Of a stretch of DNA of 64,000 bases, positions 24,323-33,716 are shown piece by piece. The stretch's first letter is position 1; every line of letters begins with the position of its first letter. Source of the DNA: Belliella buryatensis (lineage in GTDB: Bacteria > Bacteroidota > Bacteroidia > Cytophagales > Cyclobacteriaceae); contig NZ_FZOK01000001.1 in assembly GCF_900188245.1 (NCBI RefSeq), positions 248,001 to 312,000 on the forward strand. Reading direction: 5' to 3'. Under the pieces are notes generated by a model. That model worked only from the letters and a program-made list of their open reading frames with translations, did no database searches and was not told the origin of the DNA. Both the position numbers and the translations under genes were made by a program.

Positions 24323-27175
24323 ATGAAAAAGGTCTATTTACTCCTAGTTTTTCTCTTCATTCAAGCCACTATTATTGCACAGGATATAGGTTTACCTTTT
24401 TCTAAGTATTATTCTAGTCAGGAGTATCAGGGAGGAATTCAAAATTATGCTATTACTCAGAGTGCCAAAGGTCTGATTTATATTGCCAATAATTATGGGC
24501 TCTTAGAATATGATGGAACTACTTGGAGAAGATATGCTTTGCCATCTGGAGCAAAATTGAGACATGTACAATTAGACGAGGATGGACAAATCTATGTGAC
24601 AGGACAAGGAGACTTTGGTTACTTCGAACCAAATCATATAGGTCAGTTAACATTCCATTCTTTAAAAATCAAGCTACCAGAAGCATTTAGAAACCTAGAA
24701 GAAGTTTGGAAAGTCTACATTACATCTGAGGAGATTATTTTTTGTACGACTAAACAAATCTTTGCTTTTGATAAGAATCAAAACTATAAATATGATCTTA
24801 CCTCTAAAAGTTCTTTTGAGAGTTTTCATTATCAAAACAATCAACTTTTTGTCAATGAAGTTAGCAGTGGCTTATATATCTTACAAAATGGTCAGCTAAT
24901 CAGCTTAACTAATTCAAATGTTTTAATTGATAATCTGATTACGGGCGTTTTACAGCTTTCAGGCAATCAGCAAATCATTTTTACTCGAGACGAGGGCATA
25001 TTTGAGCTTCAAAACCAAGAAATAAAAAAATGGAAAGACAGCTTTCAAAGTAGTGTCAATACAGCTTTACGATTAAAAAATGGTAACATTGCTATAGGTA
25101 CCCAGAGCAAAGGTCTTTTTATTCTAACAGAACGAGGAGAAAACCTTTTGAATCTAAACAATAACAATGGTCTCAATAACAACTCTGTTGTCTCCCTGTT
25201 TGAGGATCTTTCTGGAAATCTTTGGATAGGGCATAACAATGGTATTACCTTGATTGAGTTGAGTAAGCCGTTTAGAAAAATCAACCAATTCTCAGGTTTG
25301 ACGGGTACAGGCTATCATTCAGCCTTGTTTAATGACAAAATCTATTTCGGGACGAATAATGGAGTTTACGTTCAAAACACTGACTCAAAAGCTAATTTTA
25401 TTAATAATTCAAATGGACAGGTTTACCAGCTGAAGCCCATTCAAAATCAGCTTTTGGTAGCCCATAATGACGGGGTATTTGTCATTAAAGGAAATGAAGC
25501 AAAAAAAATAGAAGGACCAGCAGGTATCTGGAATTTTCAAAGACTAAAAAATCATCCCAACCTGATTTTAGTTGGCGGCTACAATGGACTTTACCTTTAT
25601 GAAATTAGTAATCAGCAAGTACGATTTTTAAAACAAATCAAAGGTTTTTCAGAATCGAGTAGAATCATAGAACAGGATGAGAAGGGTAATATTTGGGTAG
25701 CGCATGGCTATAAGGGTATTTATAGGCTTCAATTAAATCAGGCACTCGAAGCTGTGAGCGTGACAGCTTTTGGGCCAGACTCTGGACTCCCTACCAATAC
25801 ACTGAATAATGTCTGGAAGGTCGCCAATCGATTGATATTCACTACTCAAGCGGGGATATTTAAGTTCAATGAATCAGACCAGTCATTTGAAAGAGATCCT
25901 TTTTTCTTGAATTACTTTGGTGCAGGAGATATCATACATTATCTACAAGAGGATCAACTGGGCAATATTTATTTTATAGCAGAAAATGAAGCTGGTGTAT
26001 TGGAGAAAAAAGTAGATGGAAGCTTTGTCAAGCACCATCAGATTTTCAATCAACTCCTCCCCTTGCTCAATGATGACCTTCAAAATATCGCTACGACTCG
26101 AGGTAACGAGGTATTATTTGCAGCAAATGAAGGATTTATTCGTTTTAGTCTTAACCAAAACAACTATCAACCCAATGAATTTCCTACACTTATTCGTTCT
26201 GTTTTCCTAACTGGTGCAGTTGACTCTTTGATTTTTGATGGAAATGCCTATTCAATTCCAAAACAAGCCAATCAAAAGCCAATCAAAATTCCTTTCCAAA
26301 AAGCCAATATTCGATTTGAAAGCAGTAATCCTACCCCAAATAATGAAAAGGATTTGGAGTTTCAGTTTTGGTTAGAGGGTTTAGAGGAAGGATATGGAGA
26401 ATGGATTGATAAAAGAGAGAAGGCTTATACTAATCTCCGAGAAGATAAGTATACTTTTCATGTCAGAAGCAGAAATCTTTATGGGGAACTAGCAGAGGAG
26501 ACGAGTTGGGGTTTTGAAGTCTTACCACCTTGGTACAGGAGTCAGGTGGCCTATGGTATTTATTTCCTTCTATTCTGTGTATTAGGTTTCACGGGTTATC
26601 TGAGTGTAGAAAAGAAATATCAAAAAAGGGCAAGACAATTGAAAAGTGCCTCAAGAAAAGTCATAGAAGCTAAAAATTCAGAGCTGAGAAGCTCACAAGA
26701 GGAGCTAGAAAGATTGAGAAATGAAAAACTCAAGCAGGAAATTCAATTGAAAGATAAAGAGCTAGCCGCTGCAACCATGCATTTGATTACCAAAAATGGT
26801 TTCATTGATCATGTAAAGGGTAATCTGACGGGAATTATCAAAAAGAGTAAGAATCAGGAAGTCAAAAATGAAATACAAAAGGTGATTAAAAATATTGAGA
26901 AAAACATTGCTGAAGATGAAGATTGGGAGCAATTCGAAATTCACTTTGATCAAGTTCATGGAGATTTCATGTCAAGGTTCAAGAAAATTCATGAGAACCT
27001 CAGCCCTCAGGAAATCAAGTTGAGTGCTTATTTGAGAATGAATCTAAGTACCAAAGAAATTGCCTATTTGATGAACATTTCTGTGCGAGGAGTTGAGATA
27101 GCTAGATACCGTCTACGGAAGAAACTGAATTTGACTAGAGAGGATAATTTACAGGAGTTTATATTGAAGTTTTGA
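24323..27175 (+). CDS. Membrane-spanning propeller sensor with LuxR-type HTH regulator
   Basis: The 950-residue protein starts with a signal peptide (MKKVYLLLVFLFIQATIIAQ); ATG 24323 is preferred to the TTG two codons upstream. Residues about 40-640 contain two-component-regulator propeller repeats (GLIYIANNYGLLEYDG, DLSGNLWIGHNNGITL, DEKGNIWVAHGYKGIY). Next come a Y_Y_Y domain (about 650-735, LEGLEEGYGEWIDK), one membrane helix (about 742-764), a coiled coil (about 775-815) and a C-terminal GerE/LuxR HTH (LSPQEIKLSAYLRMN ... KEIAYLMNISVRGVE, about 892-947). There is no histidine kinase or receiver, so periplasmic sensing is coupled directly to DNA binding, as in a one-component version of the hybrid regulators of glycan loci. 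It is divergent from the susCD operon and is its likely activator. Confidence 0.9.
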   Translation: MKKVYLLLVFLFIQATIIAQDIGLPFSKYYSSQEYQGGIQNYAITQSAKGLIYIANNYGLLEYDGTTWRRYALPSGAKLRHVQLDEDGQIYVTGQGDFGYFEPNHIGQLTFHSLKIKLPEAFRNLEEVWKVYITSEEIIFCTTKQIFAFDKNQNYKYDLTSKSSFESFHYQNNQLFVNEVSSGLYILQNGQLISLTNSNVLIDNLITGVLQLSGNQQIIFTRDEGIFELQNQEIKKWKDSFQSSVNTALRLKNGNIAIGTQSKGLFILTERGENLLNLNNNNGLNNNSVVSLFEDLSGNLWIGHNNGITLIELSKPFRKINQFSGLTGTGYHSALFNDKIYFGTNNGVYVQNTDSKANFINNSNGQVYQLKPIQNQLLVAHNDGVFVIKGNEAKKIEGPAGIWNFQRLKNHPNLILVGGYNGLYLYEISNQQVRFLKQIKGFSESSRIIEQDEKGNIWVAHGYKGIYRLQLNQALEAVSVTAFGPDSGLPTNTLNNVWKVANRLIFTTQAGIFKFNESDQSFERDPFFLNYFGAGDIIHYLQEDQLGNIYFIAENEAGVLEKKVDGSFVKHHQIFNQLLPLLNDDLQNIATTRGNEVLFAANEGFIRFSLNQNNYQPNEFPTLIRSVFLTGAVDSLIFDGNAYSIPKQANQKPIKIPFQKANIRFESSNPTPNNEKDLEFQFWLEGLEEGYGEWIDKREKAYTNLREDKYTFHVRSRNLYGELAEETSWGFEVLPPWYRSQVAYGIYFLLFCVLGFTGYLSVEKKYQKRARQLKSASRKVIEAKNSELRSSQEELERLRNEKLKQEIQLKDKELAAATMHLITKNGFIDHVKGNLTGIIKKSKNQEVKNEIQKVIKNIEKNIAEDEDWEQFEIHFDQVHGDFMSRFKKIHENLSPQEIKLSAYLRMNLSTKEIAYLMNISVRGVEIARYRLRKKLNLTREDNLQEFILKF

Positions 27176-27453
27176 TACTTCACAATTAGTACAAAGAACG
27201 ATGAACAAATCAACATTCAATGCTGTAGATTATAAGTTAAGCCCGTCGTGGCGAGTAAACTGTTAAATCCGCCATAGCGGACAAGTCGTTAAGGGTTAAT
27301 CGAGGAGGGTTTGTAGGTTTGGGATGTGTGATATTATTGGCTATTTTTTAACAAAATACGCTCTGAGATAGACATTTATAGGGTAAAAAATACTAGCTGA
27401 TTTACTGTGGCTTTGTTTTTGAAAAAGTTGGTAAAAATTAAACTAACCGACTT

Positions 27454-28299
27454 ATGAAAAGAGTAATAGCAATCACTTTATTATCAGGAGCTTTGTTAGC
27501 ATCCTGTGTATCTAAGAAGAAGTATGTAGCCCTAGAAAACGACTACAATACTACAGCTTATATGCTTTCTGAGACTACCTCAGAGAAGGAAAAACTAGAA
27601 GAGGAAAACCGCATTCTAGAAGAGCGATTTGCCAGAATAGAAAGACGGGTCGAAGAGTACAATGCTAAGATCAACTCCTTAAGAGAGGAAAGCGATAGCA
27701 AGTATACTCTAGATGGAGCCGTACCTATGTCGAACAATGGCAGGGACAAATTGAAAGCTACACTAGCTAAGGTAGATCCTGAAAATCTCGCCAATGCGCA
27801 AACATTAGAGGATTCTGTAAATCTGGCCATCTCCCATAATCTCAAAAAATCAATCACAGACGGTTCTGCACAAGAGAATGACGATATTCAAATCGATATA
27901 GATAAGACTGTTGTCATGATTTCCGTTTCTGATCGCTTACTTTTCAATACAGGTAGCTATGTAGTCAGCAGAAATGCAGACGGCTTACTAAGTAAATTGG
28001 CAGAAGTGATCAATTCAGAGCCATCCATGGAAGTAATGATCGAAGGGCATACTGACCCAAGAAGTATCAATACCGCTGTACTGCAAGACAACTGGGACTT
28101 GAGCGTGAAGCGTGCAACATCTATTGTGAGGGCGCTTCAAAGTAAATACAATGTAGCTCCTGAAAAACTGATTGCTGCTGGAAGAAGTAGCTACGTGCCT
28201 TTAGTGGATAATGATAGTCCAGAAAACATGTCAAAAAACAGAAGAACTCGGATTGTGATTATTCCTGATTTGGATAAGTTCTTTGCCTTGATGGAATAA
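27454..28299 (+). CDS. OmpA family lipoprotein
   Basis: The 281-residue protein has a lipobox at LLASC (Cys18), a coiled-coil segment rich in Glu, Lys and Arg (about residues 28-80, EKEKLEEENRILEERFARIE), and a C-terminal OmpA domain (about 155-275). The latter contains LLFNTGSYVVSRNADG, IEGHTDPRSINT, NWDLSVKRATSIVRAL and SKNRRTRIVIIP, the peptidoglycan diaminopimelate-binding motifs. It probably tethers the outer membrane to the cell wall. It is monocistronic, with a strong terminator 15 bp downstream. The 278 bp upstream contain CGTTAAGGGTTAA-type words also seen in the intergenic repeats at 42 kb. Confidence 0.92.
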   Translation: MKRVIAITLLSGALLASCVSKKKYVALENDYNTTAYMLSETTSEKEKLEEENRILEERFARIERRVEEYNAKINSLREESDSKYTLDGAVPMSNNGRDKLKATLAKVDPENLANAQTLEDSVNLAISHNLKKSITDGSAQENDDIQIDIDKTVVMISVSDRLLFNTGSYVVSRNADGLLSKLAEVINSEPSMEVMIEGHTDPRSINTAVLQDNWDLSVKRATSIVRALQSKYNVAPEKLIAAGRSSYVPLVDNDSPENMSKNRRTRIVIIPDLDKFFALME

Positions 28300-28313
28300 G
28301 GGGATTGAAGATT

Positions 28314-28351
28314 AAAAAAAGCCTTTGAGAGGGATCTCAAAGGCTTTTTTT
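28314..28351 (+). terminator. Rho-independent terminator after the OmpA gene
   Basis: GCCTTTGAGA pairs with TCTCAAAGGC around a GGGA loop, flanked by A7 and T7 tracts, so it can act in both directions. It may also serve the converging M14 peptidase transcript. Confidence 0.9.
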
Positions 28352-28485
28352 GGATTAATGAAAGATTAGTGATTATTCCTGAGTGTAGATTGCATCTACA
28401 CTTACATATCTAATCTACTATTCTGAAAATTAAAGGCGAAGGTAAAAAACCTTCGAGGTTTTGGAAAACCTCAAAGGTTCTTGAG

Positions 28486-31179
28486 TTACTTTGTTTGGTA
28501 AAGGTTGTTGAAGAGCATTTTGAAGGTGCCGTGTGCTTGAGCGCGGAAGGTAATTTCGGGGCCGAAAGCATAGAGTTTCCCTTTTCCTACATTTGCTTCA
28601 AAGGCGACTACACCATTTTTAAGATAGTCTTCTCCCCATGCCCATCCACTGACAAGTGGGGAAGTTTCATCAAACCATGCCAAAGGTTTCACACCTTGCA
28701 CATTGTCTGCCAACTTGAACACAGGGGAATTGTTGAAAATCATGTTGGCTGTAGGATTCATCCCATAGTTCACTGGACTATCAGTTGCGATATTGGCTCT
28801 GAGAATACTTCCGGGGATGTAATACTTGTCTCCGGTCAAATTTCTCTCTCTGCCATCAGCAGTAGTCTCTACCAGTGCATTTTTTACTGGTAGTTCTAAG
28901 TGATAAGCTAGGGAAGTTGCTGCTCCTACTGCGACTACCTTTCCTCCATTTTCCATAAACTGCTTGATGGCAGGAATGGAAGTATCTGTTGATAATGTAC
29001 CTAGTAGTGCATGGAACTCTTCAGCAATATCAGCTGGGTCTGCTTGATTTCTAGAAGGTGAATTACCTAATCCTGGCATGCCAGGACCGATAAATAACAT
29101 GACATCATATTTGGCATTGAGGTTTCCTTTGTCAATCTCTTGTGGATATACCACTTGGAAAGGGAAGTTGTACTGCTCCAGCATCCATCTCACCCAACCA
29201 GAAGGCATAGAACCTCCATAATAGTCAAATAGTGCTATTCTAGAAGGGGTTACTTTTTTTGTGTTTCTTGGTTTGGAAGCGGGGACAGCCTTGACTCCAT
29301 GTTCTTGAGCTGCCTTCTGAAGGATATTTCTTCCTCTAGCTGCCACAAAGAATGAACCTGCTGGCATGCCATTTATTTCTTCGGTTGTCCTTTGCACATC
29401 CACACCAGCCTTGAGCAAGTCGTTGATGGCTATAAAGGTATTGTTGACTCTTACATCTAGCATGAATCCTGAACCAGCAGCCAAAGTCTGAGCTGGCATA
29501 GGCAACACTTCACCATAAGCCAAGGCTTCAAAAGGACCATCAAATCCATCTAAAATCCTATCGAATTCAACTCCCATGGAAAATGCCAAAGTCCAGCCTG
29601 CTGCATCATAAGGTCTAACTGGAGGTCCCCCTGGATATTGGAAGTCATTTGGATGATCTTGTGGTTCAAACATATCCAAGATATGTGGTCTGAAAGCTTG
29701 TGCTGTTTTGACAATGTAAGAACCTTTTGGATAGGCCTTGCCATTTACTTGAAAGTCAGCGGTGGCTTGGTGTACCTGAATACCTGATTTGATCAATGCA
29801 TTCAAGAGCTTTACTGCTGTAGGGAAATCTGTTTGGTCTGCTGGAAGGATAAAACCTCTAGGGTCTCTCAATTCAGGATCTTTGTAGATTTTGTCAAAAA
29901 ACTCAGTAGGAACACCCCTTCTCCAATTATTATTACCGCTGTCATTGGATCTATCAGCTTCGAAAGCTGCTGTCACTGCGGCTGATCTTTTTGGATACTT
30001 GGTCCAGTGGTCCATATTACCCCTATCGATGGCATTTTTCCCCATCTTGTAAATATTGAAAAGCAAAGCATCAGCATTTCTGCTGGCATAGTCCAAGACC
30101 GCATAGTTCATGGATACAGAATAATCGATAGATCTCTGGAAATTCCAAGCTTGAGGCTCCACTGGGTAAGGTGTCGCATGTGTAGGAATCAACCTCTCTG
30201 GAACTAGAGGAATTTCAGATGGTGTGGGGCTTCCTGTCGTTTCTGTCAAAATTCCGATGATGTTGTGGAAATAAGGGGTAGTTCTCAATCCGCCATTCCA
30301 CCAGGAGGAAAAAACAGAGCCACTCAGTCTGGTATAGCCCGGCTTGTCCTCAACATTCAACCTGTTGATCATGGCAGCACCTACTCCATCCAAACTTGTC
30401 ATGATCAAGGGATCAAAGACATGATTGAAAGGATCTCTGTATGGAGGACCTGCAACTACAGTTCCTGCAGGGGATGTTTGATGGTGATTATAGATAATTT
30501 GAGGAATCCATTCTACATATTGTTGTAGGGAAAGGTTGGTGGATTCTTTCATGTTGTTCATGAAAAAATCTCTGTTGTTGTCATGCCCCACATATTTCTG
30601 GTACATGTAAGGAGAGCGCATGTTTCTTTTCTCAGGATCTTCCTGACTCATGTACCAGTTGGTGATGATCTCCTGTCCATCGGGATTGGTATGAACTAGC
30701 AAAATCACCAAGTCATCCAATAACCTAAGAGTCTCCTCATCATTTCTGGTAACCAATTGGTAGTAGGTTTCGATCAATTGATGGGATGCTACTGTTTCAG
30801 TGGAGTGGAGTCCTCCATCGATCCATACTACTGGCTTACCCATTTTGGATAGTCTTTTGGCCTCATCTTCTGCCACCTCTGCCCTGCCGAGTTTTTGGGA
30901 AATCTCTTTGTACTGTGCGAGATTTTGGTGGTTTTTCGGAGAAGTGACGATCATCATTGGCATTTGTCTTCCTTCTTCGGATGGCCCTATTTCTACAAAC
31001 TTCACTCTATCAGATAGTTCTGCAACTTTTCTAAAATAGGCATCTGTAGCTTCAAAGGTCGCGAGCATGTAATCATCTCCGATATTGAAACCAAAGTGCT
31101 CTTTTGGCGAAGGGATTTGCTGAGCCATGCTGACAGCAAAGAGCATGATCGCCAAAAAGGAGAGGTATATTTTTTTCAT
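28486..31179 (-). CDS. Secreted M14 family zinc carboxypeptidase-like protein
   Basis: The start is placed at ATG 31179 (MKKIYLSFLAIMLFAVSMAQQ, a signal peptide) rather than 18 codons upstream, giving 897 residues. The M14 zinc motif HxxE is seen in WIDGGLHSTETVASHQ (His about 124, Glu about 127), with the later histidine in IIYNHHQTSPAG. M14 enzymes remove C-terminal residues or act on special amide bonds. After the catalytic domain (about residues 40-400) there is a long C-terminal part with a glutamine-amidotransferase-like fold hint (YDVMLFIGPGMPGLG, GGKVVAVGAATSLAYHL), as in other large Bacteroidota M14 proteins. It is probably periplasmic and involved in protein scavenging. It is transcribed alone and converges on the OmpA gene. 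Confidence 0.88.
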   Translation of the reverse strand: MKKIYLSFLAIMLFAVSMAQQIPSPKEHFGFNIGDDYMLATFEATDAYFRKVAELSDRVKFVEIGPSEEGRQMPMMIVTSPKNHQNLAQYKEISQKLGRAEVAEDEAKRLSKMGKPVVWIDGGLHSTETVASHQLIETYYQLVTRNDEETLRLLDDLVILLVHTNPDGQEIITNWYMSQEDPEKRNMRSPYMYQKYVGHDNNRDFFMNNMKESTNLSLQQYVEWIPQIIYNHHQTSPAGTVVAGPPYRDPFNHVFDPLIMTSLDGVGAAMINRLNVEDKPGYTRLSGSVFSSWWNGGLRTTPYFHNIIGILTETTGSPTPSEIPLVPERLIPTHATPYPVEPQAWNFQRSIDYSVSMNYAVLDYASRNADALLFNIYKMGKNAIDRGNMDHWTKYPKRSAAVTAAFEADRSNDSGNNNWRRGVPTEFFDKIYKDPELRDPRGFILPADQTDFPTAVKLLNALIKSGIQVHQATADFQVNGKAYPKGSYIVKTAQAFRPHILDMFEPQDHPNDFQYPGGPPVRPYDAAGWTLAFSMGVEFDRILDGFDGPFEALAYGEVLPMPAQTLAAGSGFMLDVRVNNTFIAINDLLKAGVDVQRTTEEINGMPAGSFFVAARGRNILQKAAQEHGVKAVPASKPRNTKKVTPSRIALFDYYGGSMPSGWVRWMLEQYNFPFQVVYPQEIDKGNLNAKYDVMLFIGPGMPGLGNSPSRNQADPADIAEEFHALLGTLSTDTSIPAIKQFMENGGKVVAVGAATSLAYHLELPVKNALVETTADGRERNLTGDKYYIPGSILRANIATDSPVNYGMNPTANMIFNNSPVFKLADNVQGVKPLAWFDETSPLVSGWAWGEDYLKNGVVAFEANVGKGKLYAFGPEITFRAQAHGTFKMLFNNLYQTK

Positions 31180-31384
31180 AGTTATTTGATTATTGTCTAT
31201 GTACGAAAATACACTAAGACCTAAACGAATCAAAACAAGGCTCTATGATCGGGGAAAAATGGATTTGGAAGGAGAAAGGGAGGACGCGGAGTCCCGCAAA
31301 GGAGCAAAGTTTGGGGAGGGAATGGGGATTAAATTTTAGATTTCAACCCCTAGGGATCGAGGAGATTGTAGATTGAGGGGATTG

Positions 31385-31725
31385 GCTTGGAAGGTAATGG
31401 AGTGAAATATGCTTTGCGATATATGGTAGATATATGCCTGCGGCGAAATAGAAACGCATTTTTAAAGGAATGGGAAGTAGTTACTGAGTGGTTGGGTTAT
31501 TGAGGGATTGAGGGGTTGGATTGGAAGGTTTTGGAGTGAAATATGCTTTGCGAAATATGGTAGAAATATGCCTGCGGCGAAATAGAAACGCATTTTTAAA
31601 GGAATGGGAAGTAGTTACTGAGTGGTTGGGTTATTGAGGGATTGAGGGATTGGGTTGGAAGGTTTTGGAGTGAAATATGCTTTGCGATATATGGTAGAAA
31701 TATGCCTGCGGAAAAATAGGATGGA
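31385..31725. repeat. 134-bp tandem repeat, about 2.5 copies
   Basis: The word AGTGAAATATGCTTTGCGA recurs at 31401, 31535 and 31669, giving an exact 134-bp period. The unit continues with ATATGCCTGCGGCGAAATAG, AAACGCATTTTTAAAGGAAT and GGTTGGGTTATTGAGGGATT. The first two copies differ at only a few positions; the third is cut short after ATGCCTGCGG. No frame is open through the unit, so it is not coding. It lies in the 795-bp gap between the M14 and mlaD genes; the rest of the gap is G-rich degenerate sequence of the same style plus a terminator. Confidence 0.9.
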
Positions 31726-31922
31726 GTCTTGGAAAGTGGTTAATGAGTGATTAGGGGATTAGGGAATTAGGGGAAAGTGTTAAGAATAGGAAGACCGTGA
31801 GTTTACTGGTAACTTACCTTTAACGGTGAACAATTTTAACGCTTAACAAAACTAGTGAAGTATGGGTACTTGTTGAGTGAGTTCCTCGAGGAATCGGGAG
31901 TGAAATTAGGCAATTGGGTGTA

Positions 31923-31950
31923 AAAAAACCCTTCGGATGGAAGGGTTTTG
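31923..31950 (-). terminator. Terminator of the Mla operon
   Basis: AAAAAACCCTT and AAGGGTTTT form a stem around CGGATGG, 25 bp downstream of the mlaD stop on the minus strand, with a T-run on that strand. Confidence 0.75.
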
Positions 31951-31974
31951 GTATTTTATTGAACGTAAGTCAGG

Positions 31975-32943
31975 TTAGTTTTCGTTGGCTTTGTTCATGC
32001 GTTTAAAGCCACGGCGAAATGGCCAAGTGTATTCTAAGGCTTCAAGACCTCGATTGAGGTTCATTGTAGAACTGTCAAGGTTGATAAAAGTGCTTTTCAA
32101 AGTTTCATTGAAGGCTGGGTCATTCAAGAGCGTTCCTATGGCATTGTCCGTACCATTGAGTTTGTTGGTGACGATATTCAAATTATCTGTCATCTGCTTA
32201 GCATTATCAGCAGTTGACTGAAGGTCAATGATTGATTTTTGGAGATTGCCGTACATTTCCTGATCGGTAAGGAGATCATGTACTAGATTTCCCTCTTGAT
32301 TGAGACTTGCGGAAAGCTTTGATAGATCATTGGCCATTTGATTGCTTCTGATTGCTGTTCTCTCTAGGTTTAGCAGAATGCTTCTGAAGTTCACCGCTAA
32401 GGTAGAGTCGGTCAAAACAGCTCCAATGATTCCTTCTCCATCTGCAATTTTGCCAGTCAATATTTTGAGGTCATTGGTAATGGATACGAGATTCTTATTG
32501 TTTTCCTGAAGTGTCTCCATCATTTTATCTGTGTCCAAGGGCATTTCAGAAATCAACCTGTCACCATTTTCCACTACAGGAGCCTGAGAAGTTCCTCCAT
32601 AAATGACAATGATTTTATTACCAATAAGCCCGTCAGAGCTGATTGTTGCTTTGGAATCTTTACGGATATATTCTTTTGACTTAGATTCAACATTCATTTC
32701 GATCTCTACTTGAGAATCTCCATAGAAGTTGATTTTCTTAACTGTACCGATTTTCACTCCTGAAAACCAGACGTTGTTACCAGTCTGAAGTCCTGCCACA
32801 TCATCAAATACAGCTTTTAGGCTGATGCTTTTGACGAATTTCTTCTGCTGTCCCCCAAGGGTCATGATTCCTGCTACCAAGATGATGATTCCGATCAATA
32901 CGAATACACCAACCAAAACTGTTTTTTTATTATCGTTTCTCAT
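31975..32943 (-). CDS. mlaD: MlaD-family MCE-domain lipid transport protein
   Basis: The 322-residue protein has one N-terminal membrane helix (TVLVGVFVLIGIIILVAGIM, about residues 9-28). One MCE domain follows (about 38-115) with AVFDDVAGLQTGNNVWFSGV and KIGTVKKINF, then IRKDSKATISSDGLIGNKII. The C-terminal 200 residues are helical and rich in Asn, Leu and Ser, as in longer MCE proteins that form a tube. With MlaE and MlaF it moves phospholipids between inner and outer membrane. Its ATG shares a base with the mlaF stop, so translation is coupled. MlaB and MlaC are not nearby, as is usual for Bacteroidota. Confidence 0.92.
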   Translation of the reverse strand: MRNDNKKTVLVGVFVLIGIIILVAGIMTLGGQQKKFVKSISLKAVFDDVAGLQTGNNVWFSGVKIGTVKKINFYGDSQVEIEMNVESKSKEYIRKDSKATISSDGLIGNKIIVIYGGTSQAPVVENGDRLISEMPLDTDKMMETLQENNKNLVSITNDLKILTGKIADGEGIIGAVLTDSTLAVNFRSILLNLERTAIRSNQMANDLSKLSASLNQEGNLVHDLLTDQEMYGNLQKSIIDLQSTADNAKQMTDNLNIVTNKLNGTDNAIGTLLNDPAFNETLKSTFINLDSSTMNLNRGLEALEYTWPFRRGFKRMNKANEN

Positions 32944-33716
32944 TATTGAATGAAGTTATAGTCGTAGAATGATTTTACTTTTGGGTCTTTGGCTTGTGCA
33001 AAAACTTCTTCAAAACTTCCAATGGCTTGGAATTGTCCCTCTATCAAAACTGCCATCCGGTCGCCAGTCACTTTAGCGCAGGTTAAATCATGGGTGATGA
33101 CGATAGAAGAGGTGTTGTATTCTTCTCTTACCTGATTGATCAAGTTGTTGATGTCGATACAGGTAGTTGGATCTAAACCTGCCGTTGGTTCATCATAAAG
33201 CATGATTTCTGGCTCTAACACTAAAGTTCTGGCGATACCAATTCTTTTCTTTTGACCACCAGAAAGCTCTGCAGGCATTTGATTGATTGTTTTGGGAAGA
33301 CCTACAGAGTCCAAAAGTCCCTCCACTTTGAGATTGATTTCTTTTCTCGTGAGGTTTTTGACATTTCTCACAAGGGGGAACTCCATATTTTCCCTCACGG
33401 TCATACTATCATATAGTGCAGAAGCTTGGAAAGCAAAGCCTATTTTTAAGCGAAGTTTATTAAGGTCTTTGAGTGACAATTTGGTCGTATCTTGCCCAAA
33501 GATATTGATTGTTCCTTCATCTTGCTGGAGTAAACCCACCATCAATTTAATTAGAACGGATTTTCCACTACCTGATTTTCCCAAAACCACTAGGTTTTCT
33601 CTTTCATAGAGATCTAAGTCCACTCCTCTGAGAACGTGGTTTTCATCAAAGGATTTTTTCACTCCTCTGATTTCTACGATTTTTTTGGTGTAGTCACTAG
33701 GCATATCGGATGGCAT
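32943..33716 (-). CDS. mlaF: MlaF-family ABC transporter ATP-binding protein
   Basis: A 257-residue ATPase with Walker A GKSGSGKSVLIKL (about residues 45-57), Q-loop GFAFQASALYDSMTV, signature LSGGQKKRIGIART and Walker B EIMLYDEPTAGLDP, followed by the H-loop in VITHDLT. The QASALYDSMTVRENMEFPL sequence is typical of the Mla/Mkl branch of importers. Two ATGs are available (33716 and 33704); the first overlaps the mlaE stop by 20 bp and the second by 8 bp. It powers the MlaE permease in lipid transport. It is the middle gene of mlaE-mlaF-mlaD. Confidence 0.93.
   Translation of the reverse strand: MPSDMPSDYTKKIVEIRGVKKSFDENHVLRGVDLDLYERENLVVLGKSGSGKSVLIKLMVGLLQQDEGTINIFGQDTTKLSLKDLNKLRLKIGFAFQASALYDSMTVRENMEFPLVRNVKNLTRKEINLKVEGLLDSVGLPKTINQMPAELSGGQKKRIGIARTLVLEPEIMLYDEPTAGLDPTTCIDINNLINQVREEYNTSSIVITHDLTCAKVTGDRMAVLIEGQFQAIGSFEEVFAQAKDPKVKSFYDYNFIQ

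Noticed and set aside
31385-31725. Coding tandem repeat
   Set aside because: 134 is not a multiple of three and stops occur in all frames of the unit.
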